A stretch of 16,659 nucleotides of DNA from positions 1 to 16,659 of the forward strand of contig DEAA01000076.1 in assembly GCA_002346545.1 (NCBI GenBank), written 5' to 3'. A program made the translations under genes and the position numbers. This stretch comes from Acidobacteria bacterium UBA2994. GTDB taxonomy: Bacteria > Acidobacteriota > Vicinamibacteria > Vicinamibacterales > UBA8438. The notes beneath the pieces are model-generated. The model made no database searches and was not told the DNA's origin. It saw only the letters and a program-made list of their open reading frames with translations. This document shows, in pieces, positions 1 to 9,010 of the stretch; the stretch's first letter is position 1; every line of letters begins with the position of its first letter.

Positions 1-21
1 CAGGATCAAACTCTCAAGTTA
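1..21 (-). rRNA. rrs: 16S ribosomal RNA, 5' end only (partial)
   Basis: Read on the minus strand, the first bases give AGAGTTTGATCCTG, the near-universal 16S 5' end that the 27F primer matches. Aligned by eye to E. coli numbering, window base 1 corresponds to about 16S position 21, and the mature 5' end falls near base 21. The gene continues leftward out of the window. It lies directly downstream of, and is co-oriented with, tyrS and the purine operon. The exact mature end is inferred by analogy, not seen. Confidence 0.93.
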
Positions 22-225
22 AAAGCGTGGCCTCCGACCGATCTCACGAACGGTCGTCGGACAAACCCAAAACGAGAAAGCCATTAAATGGCTCTTCGTT
101 GTTCAGTCTAACTGTCAGGCTGATTCTCGACGAATAGTGCTTCGTCGTCCTATCTAGTTTTCAAAGAACCGGCGCCGGACCGAACCAAAGCGCCCCCAGC
201 GAGGAAATCCTCCCTCAGGGGAACC
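22..225 (-). other. rRNA operon leader (transcribed spacer upstream of 16S)
   Basis: About 200 nt lie between the predicted rRNA transcription start (near 225) and the 16S 5' end, with no open reading frame of note. The leader is rich in hairpins: 194-221 (outer CCCC/GGGG, inner GAGG/CCTC), 128-147 (7-bp stem CGACGAA/TTCGTCG), 79-93 (6-bp AGCCAT/ATGGCT with a 3-nt loop) and 35-56 (6-bp CGACCG/CGGTCG). A boxA-like site is at 154-170. Such leaders serve antitermination and pre-rRNA processing. A pairing partner 3' of 16S for an RNase III stalk would lie outside the window. Confidence 0.7.
154..170 (-). promoter_or_regulatory. boxA-like rRNA antitermination site
   Basis: The minus strand reads GGTTCTTTGAAAACTAG, very like the GTTCTTTGAAAACT element found in Bacillus-type rRNA leaders and related to E. 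coli boxA (TGCTCTTTAACA). In known systems the NusB-NusE(S10) pair binds boxA in RNA to keep RNA polymerase from terminating in untranslated rRNA. The position, about 55 nt after the predicted start of transcription and 130 nt before 16S, fits this role. Function is inferred from similarity. Confidence 0.7.
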
Positions 226-230
226 TTCTA

Positions 231-258
231 AGGTTATCACGCAGCTTGAGGCTGTCAA
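231..258 (-). promoter_or_regulatory. rRNA operon promoter (sigma70-like), -35 inside the tyrS stop region
   Basis: On the minus strand a perfect TTGACA (253-258) is followed after 16 nt by TAACCT (231-236), which fits the TANNNT form of a -10 box. Transcription would start near 224-226, giving a leader of about 200 nt. The -35 overlaps the end of tyrS, since the tyrS stop TGA (255-257) is inside TTGACA. The -10 box lies within a palindrome, AACCTTAGAAGGTT (222-235). A T-rich run just upstream of the -35, inside tyrS, could act as a weak UP element. Called from consensus match and position only. Confidence 0.68.
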
Positions 259-1538
259 GTAGAAAAGTCGCGCTCAGAAGGCCTTGGCACGACCCGCGCC
301 ACTCGGCGCTTTCCGACCTGCAGCACGAACGCCGAGGCTCCGGCCGCCACCCGATGGGCTCGGTCTGTGACCCTCTCACCGTCGAGCCTGACGCTCCCAG
401 CCTGGATCAACCGGGTGGCCGCGCTGTTCGAGTCGGCAAACCCGACTTCGACCATTACGACCGACAGCCGCATACCGTCGTCAGACACGGCCACCGGTCG
501 GTCTTCGAGATCGGACGGCAGCGCTCCGCCGGAGAACCGACGCTCGAACTCCTGCTCGGCTTCATCAGCGGCCTTGGTTGAATGAAAATCGGTGACAATG
601 CGCCGGCCTAGGCCCATCTTGGCCTTCTTCGGATGCAACTCGTCGCGCTCCACCTTCCCCTTCAGCTCGTCAATCTCGGCGAGCGACAAGTCGGTGAGCA
701 GCTCGTAATAGCGCCACATCAGCGCGTCGGAGATGGACATCACTTTCCCGAACATCTCGTTCGGTGGCTCGGTGAGCCCTACGTAGTTCTCCGCTGATTT
801 CGACATCTTCTCGCCGACCAGCTCGCCCGATTCTGGATCGAGCCTACCTTCGAGGCCGACAAGGAGTGGGACGGTCATCACGGTCTGTGCCGGTAGACCG
901 AACGCCGGCATGATGTCTCGACCGACGTTCAGGTTGAACAACTGGTCGGTCCCGCCGAGCTCAACATCTACCTCCAGTTGAACCGAATCGTAGGCCTGCA
1001 CCAGTGGGTAGAGGAACTCGTGAATGGCAATCGATTGCCCCTTGTCGTAGCGTTCACGGAAATGGCGCCGCTCGAGCATCTGGGCTACGTTGTAGCGAGC
1101 GGCCAAGCGGACCCAGCCCTCTCCGGTGAGCGCCCCCATCCAACGGCTGTTGAACTCGATGACCGTTCGGGCCGGGTCCAGCAGCTTGAAGATCTGCGCC
1201 TTGTAAGTCTCGGCGTTCTCGTCGATCTCTTCCAGCGTGAGCGAAGGCCGAGTCTTCGACCGCCCGGTCGGGTCTCCGATAAGGCCGGTGAAGTCACCAA
1301 TAAGAAAGATGACCGTATGTCCCAGGTCCTGGAAGTGCTTCATCTTCCGGATCAGCACCGTGTGCCCTAAGTGCAGGTCCGGCGCTGTGGGATCGAAACC
1401 AACCTTGACGACCAGCGACTTCCGGGTTTCAGCCGCACGTTCAAGCTTGGCCCGGAGCTCGGATTCACGGACGACGTCGACGCAGCCCTTGGTCAGATAG
1501 GCCAGTTGGTCGGCGATGGTCTCCGGGCGGGCGGACAT
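255..1538 (-). CDS. tyrS: Tyrosyl-tRNA synthetase
   Basis: This class I synthetase charges tRNA-Tyr with tyrosine in the cytoplasm. The 427-residue product is close to the E. coli length (424). The HIGH-type motif is HLGH at 56-59, the tyrosine-pocket stretch GGTDQLFNL is at 195-203, and the catalytic loop KMSKS is at 244-248. KMSKS, rather than KFGKT, puts it with the TyrZ/Thermus-type enzymes. A C-terminal S4-like RNA-binding domain covers roughly the last 65 residues. The ATG at 1538 is chosen because it begins the family-like N-terminus and leaves a 19-nt gap after purN. An upstream in-frame start at 1622 would overlap purN by 65 bp and add an unrelated tail. It is the last gene of the purine operon, and its stop codon lies inside the -35 box of the rRNA promoter. 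Confidence 0.96.
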   Translation of the reverse strand: MSARPETIADQLAYLTKGCVDVVRESELRAKLERAAETRKSLVVKVGFDPTAPDLHLGHTVLIRKMKHFQDLGHTVIFLIGDFTGLIGDPTGRSKTRPSLTLEEIDENAETYKAQIFKLLDPARTVIEFNSRWMGALTGEGWVRLAARYNVAQMLERRHFRERYDKGQSIAIHEFLYPLVQAYDSVQLEVDVELGGTDQLFNLNVGRDIMPAFGLPAQTVMTVPLLVGLEGRLDPESGELVGEKMSKSAENYVGLTEPPNEMFGKVMSISDALMWRYYELLTDLSLAEIDELKGKVERDELHPKKAKMGLGRRIVTDFHSTKAADEAEQEFERRFSGGALPSDLEDRPVAVSDDGMRLSVVMVEVGFADSNSAATRLIQAGSVRLDGERVTDRAHRVAAGASAFVLQVGKRRVARVVPRPSERDFST

Positions 1539-1557
1539 CTCACCAGTATATCGGGCG

Positions 1558-2169
1558 CTACCTTGGGGGCTGCAAGAACCGACGACCCTCGATTCGCCAC
1601 CCACCTGCCAGGACGAGGCCAATGGCTTCGGGGTAGATCCGATGCTCCTGCTCGAGGATCCGTGCAGCGAGGCTCTCGGGAGTGTCGTCGTCCTCGACCG
1701 GCACGGTGGCCTGCAGCACGATCGGACCCGCGTCCAGCTCTGGGGTCACGATGTGCACCGTAGCGCCGGCCACCTTCGTCCCGTGCTCGATCGCCTGGGT
1801 CTGGCCGTGCATCCCTGGAAACGCTGGCAGGAGCGACGGGTGAACATTGAGAATCCGGTTAGGAAAAGCGTCGATGAGCACTGGGCTCAAAAGCCGCATG
1901 AAGCCAGCCAGACACACCAGATCGACCTGGTGTCGGCCAAGAGTCTCGACGAGGGTGCCGTCGTAGGCCTCCCGCGAGTCATAGGCGGTGTGCTCGAGCA
2001 CGGCGGTCTCAATGCCCGCCGCGGAGGCACGTTCGAGTCCACCAGCGTTCGGCTTGTTGGACACGACGACTGCAATCGACGCGTCCAGTCGGCCGTCGGC
2101 CACTGCGTCGATGATGGCCTGGAGGTTGCTCCCCCGCCCAGAAATCAACACGCCCAGTCTGCGTCCCAT
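1558..2169 (-). CDS. purN: Phosphoribosylglycinamide formyltransferase (GAR transformylase)
   Basis: PurN transfers a formyl group from 10-formyl-tetrahydrofolate to GAR, the third step of purine synthesis. The 203-residue protein has the N-terminal phosphate-binding stretch SGRGSNLQAI (10-19). The catalytic triad can be read as Asn108 and His110 (in NVHPSLLPAFPG) and Asp146 (in ELDAGPI), each two residues later than E. coli Asn106/His108/Asp144. The ATG at 2169 follows purM by 15 nt with GGAGA close upstream as ribosome-binding site. tyrS follows after 19 nt. Length and motifs are complete; nothing suggests a defect. Confidence 0.97.
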   Translation of the reverse strand: MGRRLGVLISGRGSNLQAIIDAVADGRLDASIAVVVSNKPNAGGLERASAAGIETAVLEHTAYDSREAYDGTLVETLGRHQVDLVCLAGFMRLLSPVLIDAFPNRILNVHPSLLPAFPGMHGQTQAIEHGTKVAGATVHIVTPELDAGPIVLQATVPVEDDDTPESLAARILEQEHRIYPEAIGLVLAGGWRIEGRRFLQPPR

Positions 2170-2184
2170 GGTCTCCGTACGTGA

Positions 2185-3281
<1,097 letters not shown>

Positions 3282-3282
<1 letters not shown>

Positions 3283-4427
3283 CAGAATTCGAGTACCCGG
3301 ATGAGCTCGTCGCTCACGTATCGCGCTGTCGACCCTTCCGGCGCCCCCCAGTACGTGCTGCGCGCGGTCATGAAGAACCGCTCCTCTTCAAGGTCTTCGT
3401 CGAGCATGTCGAACCCGTCCCGGACGACGAGGACCGCATCGGCCAGGTCGGCACGCGTCTCGAGATGCGCCAGCATCGCCTCTGGCGTGCGCATCGCCAA
3501 CATGCCCACGACAAGCGCGAGCGCTTCACGTTCGGCCGACGGCGCCCCCACTGCGACGTCGATCAGCGTCGAGAGCGCGGTTTCATCGCCGGCCGAGGCC
3601 AGCGCGCCAAGACCGGCCGCCGCCGAACGGACCAGATCACGCTGGTCGCCGGCCGTGACAGCAAAGGCGAGGGTCTCGGAGACGAAAGCGACGTGCTCGG
3701 CGCGGTTTTCGTCGAACGAAGCTGCTGCCGCCGAGACCATCGGCTCCAGCTCGGAGTCCGCTCCCTGCAACGCCGCGACGGCGTTCAAGGCCCGCGCATC
3801 CCCAATCCGCGTCAGCGCCAGCAGTGCATCGTCTTGCAGCGGTCCGGGCGCCGAGGCAACGGCCATGAGCGGCTCGAGCGCGTAGGCCGCTCGCCGCTCG
3901 CCCAATGCCTCGATCACGGCGCCCCGAAAAAAGTCGACGCCACGATCGATGTCGGCAAGAAGGCGTTGTCGAACCCTCGGGTTGCCATCGTGGCTCGCAA
4001 GTGCGCGGATCAGCGCCGGCCGGACGAACTCGGACGTCTCTGCGTCGAGCGCCTCGAGCAGGCGCGGCACCATCGCAGGATCCGGCTCGTGTGTGAAATA
4101 GCCGTACGCCACCGCGCGCAGCCTGTCGTTCTCGTCCTCCATGACTCCGAGGACGGTATCGCGTGCTTCGCGGCCACCGAAACCGACGAGAAGCACCAGG
4201 GCACGGTAGCGAACGTACCCGTCTTCGTGGGTCGCCACCGTTTGGGCCAGCATTGGTCGAGCCTCGTCTGGGGACAGCCGACGAATGAAGCCGCTCGCTG
4301 CGGTCCGCACGTTATAGTCGAAGTCGCCCAACTGGGAGATCGCAGTTTCGATCGTCAGCGCCGACTGCGCCCAAGCGCCGGTCGTCAGGACCAGCGCCGC
4401 CAACGCCGCGACCCCACACCGTGTCAT
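3282..4427 (-). CDS. Exported HEAT-repeat protein of unknown function, inside the pur operon
   Basis: The 381-residue product starts with a likely Sec signal peptide: Arg3, hydrophobic residues 5-17, and an AWA cleavage site after Ala20. The rest is almost all helical repeats of HEAT/PBS-lyase type. Units with a conserved Arg or Asp in the turn are seen near residues 35-52, 69-84, 99-114, 131-146, 163-178 and 197-215, with looser ones to about 330 and an acidic segment near 340-350. There is no catalytic motif, so a binding or scaffold role in the periplasm is inferred. The gene is locked into the operon: its ATG overlaps the purF stop by 4 nt (ATGA) and its stop overlaps the purM start by 1 nt (TGATG). 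An exported protein among cytoplasmic purine enzymes is odd, and the sequence does not reveal its role. Confidence 0.88.
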
Positions 4428-5842
4428 CGCTTATCCGGCAGCTTAAGGGCCATCTGCATGTAAGCCTCGGCGTCCTCCGGGGCCGCAACCGGGTACTCGC
4501 CGGTGTAGCAGGAGGTGCAGTAGTCGCCGCTGCGAGCGCCCACCGCGGCTTGGAGCCCCTCCAGACTGAGATAGGACAGTGTGTCGGACTTGATGAAATC
4601 TCGGATCTCATCGACCGTATGTGTAGCGCCGATGAGCTCGCTGCGGCGCGGCGTGTCGATGCCGTAGTAGCACGGAGACACGGTCGGTGGGCAGCTGATA
4701 CGCATGTGGATCTCTGAGGCGCCAGCCGCACGGATCATGCCAACGATCTTACGGCTCGTGGTCCCCCGCACGATCGAGTCGTCGACCAGCACCACCCGTT
4801 TGCCCTCGATGATGCTGCGAACCGGGTTCAGCTTTACCCGGACCTTGAACCCTCGGATCTCCTGCTGCGGCGCGATGAACGAACGACCGACGTAGTGATT
4901 TCTGATGAGCCCCATCCGCATCGGCAGACTTGATTCGTCCGCAAACCCGACGGCCGCACAGATCCCGGAGTCGGGAACCGGCACGACAACGTCGGCATCG
5001 ATCGGCGCCTCGCGAGCCAACCGGCGACCCAAGTTGGTTCGAACCTCGTTCACACTCTGCCCGAAGACCAGGCTATCAGGTCGGGCGAAGTACACATGCT
5101 CGAACACGCAGTGTGACGGTTGCGCCTCGGCGAACGGATGGTACGACCGCGTCCCCGACTTGCCCACCACCAGCACCTCGCCCGGTTCGACATCGCGCAC
5201 GTAGCGCGCTCCGATCAGATCCAGCGCGCAAGTCTCCGAACAGACGACCGTCGCGTCGCCAAGCGTACCGACCACCAGCGGACGGAAACCGTGAGGATCC
5301 CGAACCGCGATCAGGTGGTCCTCGGTCAGCATGGCCAGGGAAAACGCCCCACGCACCTGAGCAACCGACTCGACGATCGCGTCCTCCGGAGTCGGCGCCT
5401 GAGACCGCGCGTAGAGGTGCAACACCACCTCGGTATCGCTGCTAGTCTGGAAGATGTGCCCCTTGCCGACTAGGTACGAACGCAGTTCGGCCGCGTTGAT
5501 GAGATTACCGTTGTGGCAGAGCGCGATCTCGCCATGCACACAGTCAATCAGGATGGGCTGCGCGTTGACGATGCGACTGTCACCGGCGGTGGAATACCGG
5601 ACATGGCCAATCGAGGAGTGACCGTTAAGCGCGGCGAGAGTTTTCTCGTCGAAGGCCTCGGAAACCTGCCCCATTGCGCGGGTCAGGTGCAACCCGTCGG
5701 CATTCGCGGTGGCGATGCCCGCACTCTCCTGGCCGCGGTGCTGCAGGGCATACAGCCCGAGCCGGGTCAGCGCCGGAGCTTCAGGATGACCGTAGATCCC
5801 GAAAACTCCGCATTCGTCGTGGAATTTGTCGCTGTCGTGCAT
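4424..5842 (-). CDS. purF: Amidophosphoribosyltransferase (PRPP amidotransferase), Fe-S propeptide type
   Basis: PurF commits PRPP to purine synthesis by replacing pyrophosphate with an amide from glutamine. From the ATG at 5842 the protein has 472 residues. A 10-residue propeptide ([10 protein letters not shown]) precedes Cys11, the N-terminal nucleophile of the Ntn glutaminase domain (CGVFGIYG). The phosphoribosyltransferase PRPP loop is VVLVDDSIVRGTT (350-362). Cys245, Cys384, Cys442 and Cys445 (CTSC) match the four 4Fe-4S ligands of B. subtilis PurF, so this is the cluster-bearing, self-processing class. This start overlaps the purL stop by 1 nt (TGATG). A GTG at 5887 is also in frame, but it would lengthen the propeptide to 25 and overlap purL by 46 nt. 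The stop overlaps the next gene by 4 nt. Confidence 0.96.
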   Translation of the reverse strand: MHDSDKFHDECGVFGIYGHPEAPALTRLGLYALQHRGQESAGIATANADGLHLTRAMGQVSEAFDEKTLAALNGHSSIGHVRYSTAGDSRIVNAQPILIDCVHGEIALCHNGNLINAAELRSYLVGKGHIFQTSSDTEVVLHLYARSQAPTPEDAIVESVAQVRGAFSLAMLTEDHLIAVRDPHGFRPLVVGTLGDATVVCSETCALDLIGARYVRDVEPGEVLVVGKSGTRSYHPFAEAQPSHCVFEHVYFARPDSLVFGQSVNEVRTNLGRRLAREAPIDADVVVPVPDSGICAAVGFADESSLPMRMGLIRNHYVGRSFIAPQQEIRGFKVRVKLNPVRSIIEGKRVVLVDDSIVRGTTSRKIVGMIRAAGASEIHMRISCPPTVSPCYYGIDTPRRSELIGATHTVDEIRDFIKSDTLSYLSLEGLQAAVGARSGDYCTSCYTGEYPVAAPEDAEAYMQMALKLPDKR

Positions 5843-8082
5843 CAGCTTGCCGCTCGCTCGAAGTGACGGGTCAATCCGAGAGACCACGCCAGTTCTGCGT
5901 CGTCGAGTCCGACATCGGCCACCATCTCTTCAGCGACACCGATCGTGACACGAGGCCCGCCGGTCCGTCCGATGACAGCCGCCGGAACTCCCGCCGCACG
6001 TGCCTTGGACAGCAACTGATCGCGGTTGCCGGGCAAGACAGACACCACCACACGCGTCGGCGCCTCGCCAAAGAGCGCGCGAGCCGCCATCAAGCCGTCC
6101 GCAGGGCCGGCTGGGGGCAGATCCACTACTGCACCGACCCGGCCGTCGATACAACACTCGGCCAGAGTAATGGCCACTCCGCCTTCAGCACAGTCGTGGG
6201 CCGACCCGATCAACCTCTCGGCCACCAGTTCAACGAGCAGCGCCTGCAACGCTCGCTCCCGGACGAGGGCCACCGGCACGGGTCGACCGCGCACGAGGCG
6301 GTGCATGCGCTTCAGATACTCGCTCCCACCCAGGCCGCCGGTCGCTTCACCCAACAGCACCACGTCAAGATCCGCGGCCGGGAACGCGCGGGTCAGCACC
6401 TGGCTCGCGTCCTCGATCACGCCCACCACTCCAAGTACCGGCGTCGGGTACACCGCCTGCCCTTCGGTCTCGTTGTACAGACTAACGTTGCCTCCCGTGA
6501 TCGGGATCCCAAGAGCGCTGCATGCCTCTGCGATCCCGTCGACGGCCTGGGCGAACTGCCACATGATCTCCGGCCGTTCCGGATTGCCGAAGTTTAGACA
6601 GTTGGTCGCGCCAATCGGCTGCGCCCCGGCGCAGGCGACATTCCGCGCCGCCTCGGCCACGGCCAGTCGACCACCCTCCATCGGGTCGAGGAAGCAATAC
6701 CGGCCGTTGCCATCCACCGAGAACGCTAGGGCACGGTCCGTCCCCTTGACCCGCACCACGGCGGCCCCGAGCCCGGGAAGCGCGATGGTATTGGTTCGCA
6801 CCATGTGGTCGTACTGGCGGTAAATCCACCGTCGGCTTGCAATCGAGGGCGCGCCGAGCAGGTCGAGCCAGACACGCCCGAGGTCGGGTGACGGCTCGAG
6901 GGCACTCTCGTCGAACCGCTGCACCTCCTCGAGATACTCCGGTCGCGTAGTGGGACGGTCGTAGAGCGGTGCTTGGTCGGCGAGAGGACGATTCGGGATC
7001 TCGGCCACCACCTCGCCTGCGTGCTTCACGCGGAGCAACCCGTCGCCGGTTACCTCGCCGATCCGAGCCGCGTGCAGGTCCCACTTCTCGAAGATCGCCT
7101 CGACCTCCGCCTCTCTCCCTCTCTGAGCGACCAGCAACATCCGTTCCTGCGACTCGCTCAGCATGATCTCGTAGGCGTTCATGCCGGTCTCGCGCTGCGG
7201 GACCAGCGAGACGTCGATCTCGATGCCCGCATCGCCCCGCGCACCCATCTCGCAGGTCGAACAGGTCAGCCCGGCAGCCCCCATGTCCTGGATTCCGACC
7301 AAGGCGTCCGACTTCATCACCTCGAGGCAGGCTTCGAGGAGTAGCTTCTCCATGAACGGGTCACCCACCTGCACCGCGGGCCGATTCTCGGCCGAGTTCT
7401 CGTCAAACTCGGCCGACGCCATTGTGGCGCCGTGGATTCCGTCTCGTCCCGTCTTCGCCCCGACGTAGTAGACCGGATTACCCGCCCCCGAGGCCAACCC
7501 CTTGGCGAGCTGGTCGACCTTGGCCACGCCGAGACAGAACACGTTGACGAGCGGATTCCCGGCGTAACTCGGGTCGAAGTCAACCTCACCGCCCACGGTG
7601 GGAATCCCGATGCTGTTGCCGTAGCCTGCGATACCGGCAACGACGCCATCCACGAGCCGGCGGGTCGCCGGGTCGTCAAGAGCACCGAATCGCAGCGAGT
7701 TCAGTAGGGCGATCGGCCGCGCGCCCATCGTGAAGATATCGCGGATGATGCCGCCCACCCCGGTGGCCGCACCCTGATAAGGCTCGATGAATGATGGGTG
7801 GTTGTGCGACTCGATCTTGAACACAGCAGCCAGACCGTCGCCGATAGCGACCGCCCCAGCGTTCTCTCCTGGCCCCTGAACCACCTGAGGACCCTCGGTA
7901 GGCAGGCGCTTCAGATGGATGCGCGAGCTCTTGTAGCTGCAGTGCTCCGACCACATTACGGAGAAAATGCCGAGTTCGGTCAGCGTCGGCTCCCGGCCAA
8001 GAATGTCGAGCACCTTCCGGTACTCGTCGGTCGTCAGCCCATGCGCCTCGATCGTTGCGGGATCCATCTGTGTGTCACTCAC
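5842..8082 (-). CDS. purL: Phosphoribosylformylglycinamidine synthase subunit PurL (small type)
   Basis: PurL is the ATP-using synthase subunit of FGAM synthase, taking ammonia from PurQ to convert FGAR to FGAM. At 746 residues it is the small form, close to B. subtilis PurL (742), and lacks a fused glutaminase. Visible signatures are [13 protein letters not shown] (41-53) with the conserved His47, [21 protein letters not shown], a central [11 protein letters not shown] and a C-terminal [12 protein letters not shown]. Both halves are AIRS-like domains. The start is GTG at 8082, overlapping the purQ stop as GTGA; an ATG five codons later (8067) is the alternative. No good ribosome-binding site is seen, which suggests coupling to purQ. 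Confidence 0.97.
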   Translation of the reverse strand: MSDTQMDPATIEAHGLTTDEYRKVLDILGREPTLTELGIFSVMWSEHCSYKSSRIHLKRLPTEGPQVVQGPGENAGAVAIGDGLAAVFKIESHNHPSFIEPYQGAATGVGGIIRDIFTMGARPIALLNSLRFGALDDPATRRLVDGVVAGIAGYGNSIGIPTVGGEVDFDPSYAGNPLVNVFCLGVAKVDQLAKGLASGAGNPVYYVGAKTGRDGIHGATMASAEFDENSAENRPAVQVGDPFMEKLLLEACLEVMKSDALVGIQDMGAAGLTCSTCEMGARGDAGIEIDVSLVPQRETGMNAYEIMLSESQERMLLVAQRGREAEVEAIFEKWDLHAARIGEVTGDGLLRVKHAGEVVAEIPNRPLADQAPLYDRPTTRPEYLEEVQRFDESALEPSPDLGRVWLDLLGAPSIASRRWIYRQYDHMVRTNTIALPGLGAAVVRVKGTDRALAFSVDGNGRYCFLDPMEGGRLAVAEAARNVACAGAQPIGATNCLNFGNPERPEIMWQFAQAVDGIAEACSALGIPITGGNVSLYNETEGQAVYPTPVLGVVGVIEDASQVLTRAFPAADLDVVLLGEATGGLGGSEYLKRMHRLVRGRPVPVALVRERALQALLVELVAERLIGSAHDCAEGGVAITLAECCIDGRVGAVVDLPPAGPADGLMAARALFGEAPTRVVVSVLPGNRDQLLSKARAAGVPAAVIGRTGGPRVTIGVAEEMVADVGLDDAELAWSLGLTRHFERAAS

Positions 8083-8771
8083 GCCGCTACCGCCGCCACT
8101 ACTGACTCCAGGACCACACGACCGTCCTCACTCCCCAGTGCCGACTCACAGGCTCGCTCAGGATGAGGCATCAACCCCACGACATTACGCTCCGGGTTGC
8201 AGATGCCGGCTACGGCAGCGAGCGACCCATTCGGGTTCGCCGCATCCTGGAGCCCCCCTTCCTCGCTGCAGTAACGAAAAATGACCTGGCGATTGGCCTC
8301 GAGCGCCTCCAGCGTCTCGGGCGGCGCATGGTAGCTGCCCTCGCCATGTGCGATCGGCAGGCTCAACACCTGACCGAGCTGTGCCGCGCCGGTGAACGGC
8401 GTGTCGGTCTGCTCCACCCGGACGTGCACGTGCTGACAGAGGAACTTCAAGCGACGGTTGCAGAGCAGGGCCCCCTCGAGTAGCCCCGCTTCGAGAAGCA
8501 CCTGGAACCCGTTGCAAATACCGATGACCGGGCCGCCCCCGGCGGCGAACTCACGAACACTCTCCATGACCGGCGAGAACCGTGCGATGGCGCCGGTGCG
8601 AAGGTAATCACCATACGAAAAACCACCTGGCAACACCACCGCGTCGGCGCCGCCAAGCCCGGCGTCTTTGTGCCAGACGAACGCTGCCTGTTGACCGAGC
8701 ACATGCTTCGCCGCGTGGTACGCGTCATGGTCGCAGTTCGACCCAGGAAACTCGATGATCGCGAACTTCAC
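8079..8771 (-). CDS. purQ: Phosphoribosylformylglycinamidine synthase subunit PurQ (glutaminase)
   Basis: PurQ is the class I glutamine amidotransferase that feeds ammonia to PurL. The 230-residue protein has the nucleophile Cys86 in GICNGFQ and the partner residues His203 and Glu205 in MPHPERA, a complete triad. The start GFPG-like motif [10 protein letters not shown] (8-17) is typical of the family. The start codon is GTG at 8771, overlapping the purS stop as GTGA, with a GAGG ribosome-binding site at 8779-8782 and a 7-nt spacer. Its own stop overlaps purL in the same GTGA way. Confidence 0.97.
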   Translation of the reverse strand: MKFAIIEFPGSNCDHDAYHAAKHVLGQQAAFVWHKDAGLGGADAVVLPGGFSYGDYLRTGAIARFSPVMESVREFAAGGGPVIGICNGFQVLLEAGLLEGALLCNRRLKFLCQHVHVRVEQTDTPFTGAAQLGQVLSLPIAHGEGSYHAPPETLEALEANRQVIFRYCSEEGGLQDAANPNGSLAAVAGICNPERNVVGLMPHPERACESALGSEDGRVVLESVVAAVAA

Positions 8772-9010
8772 TCGTCCACCTCGACCCGGTAGCTCTCGAT
8801 GACCGGATTCGCCAGCAGCTTGTCGGACACCTCCGACACAAGCGACCGCGCTTCATCGGCCGACTCGGTGTCGACGTCGACCTCGAAGTACTTGCCCTGA
8901 CGAACGTCGGACACGCTGCCGTAGCCCATCGATTGCAACGCTTCGACGATCGTCCGCCCCTGTGGATCGAATACCGACGCCTTCAAACTGACAAACACCC
9001 TCGTCTTCAC
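8768..9010 (-). CDS. purS: Phosphoribosylformylglycinamidine synthase subunit PurS
   Basis: PurS is the small bridging subunit that lets PurQ dock on small-type PurL. The 80-residue length and the N-terminal pattern [17 protein letters not shown] (5-21), followed by VRQGKYFEV (36-44), are standard for the family. The start is GTG at 9010, overlapping the purB stop as GTGA. Its ribosome-binding site (GGAGG, 9018-9022, spacer 7) lies in the codons for the Glu/Ala-rich tail of PurB. Its presence explains why PurL is the short form. Confidence 0.96.
   Translation of the reverse strand: MKTRVFVSLKASVFDPQGRTIVEALQSMGYGSVSDVRQGKYFEVDVDTESADEARSLVSEVSDKLLANPVIESYRVEVDE

Noticed and set aside
245..259. 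CTTGA/TCAAG hairpin at the tyrS stop as a terminator
   Set aside because: Only 5 bp, no U-tract, and it overlaps the -35 box of the rRNA promoter.
1539..1622. N-terminal extension of tyrS by 28 residues
   Set aside because: It would overlap purN by 65 bp and adds sequence unlike the family; the ATG at 1538 fits length and spacing.
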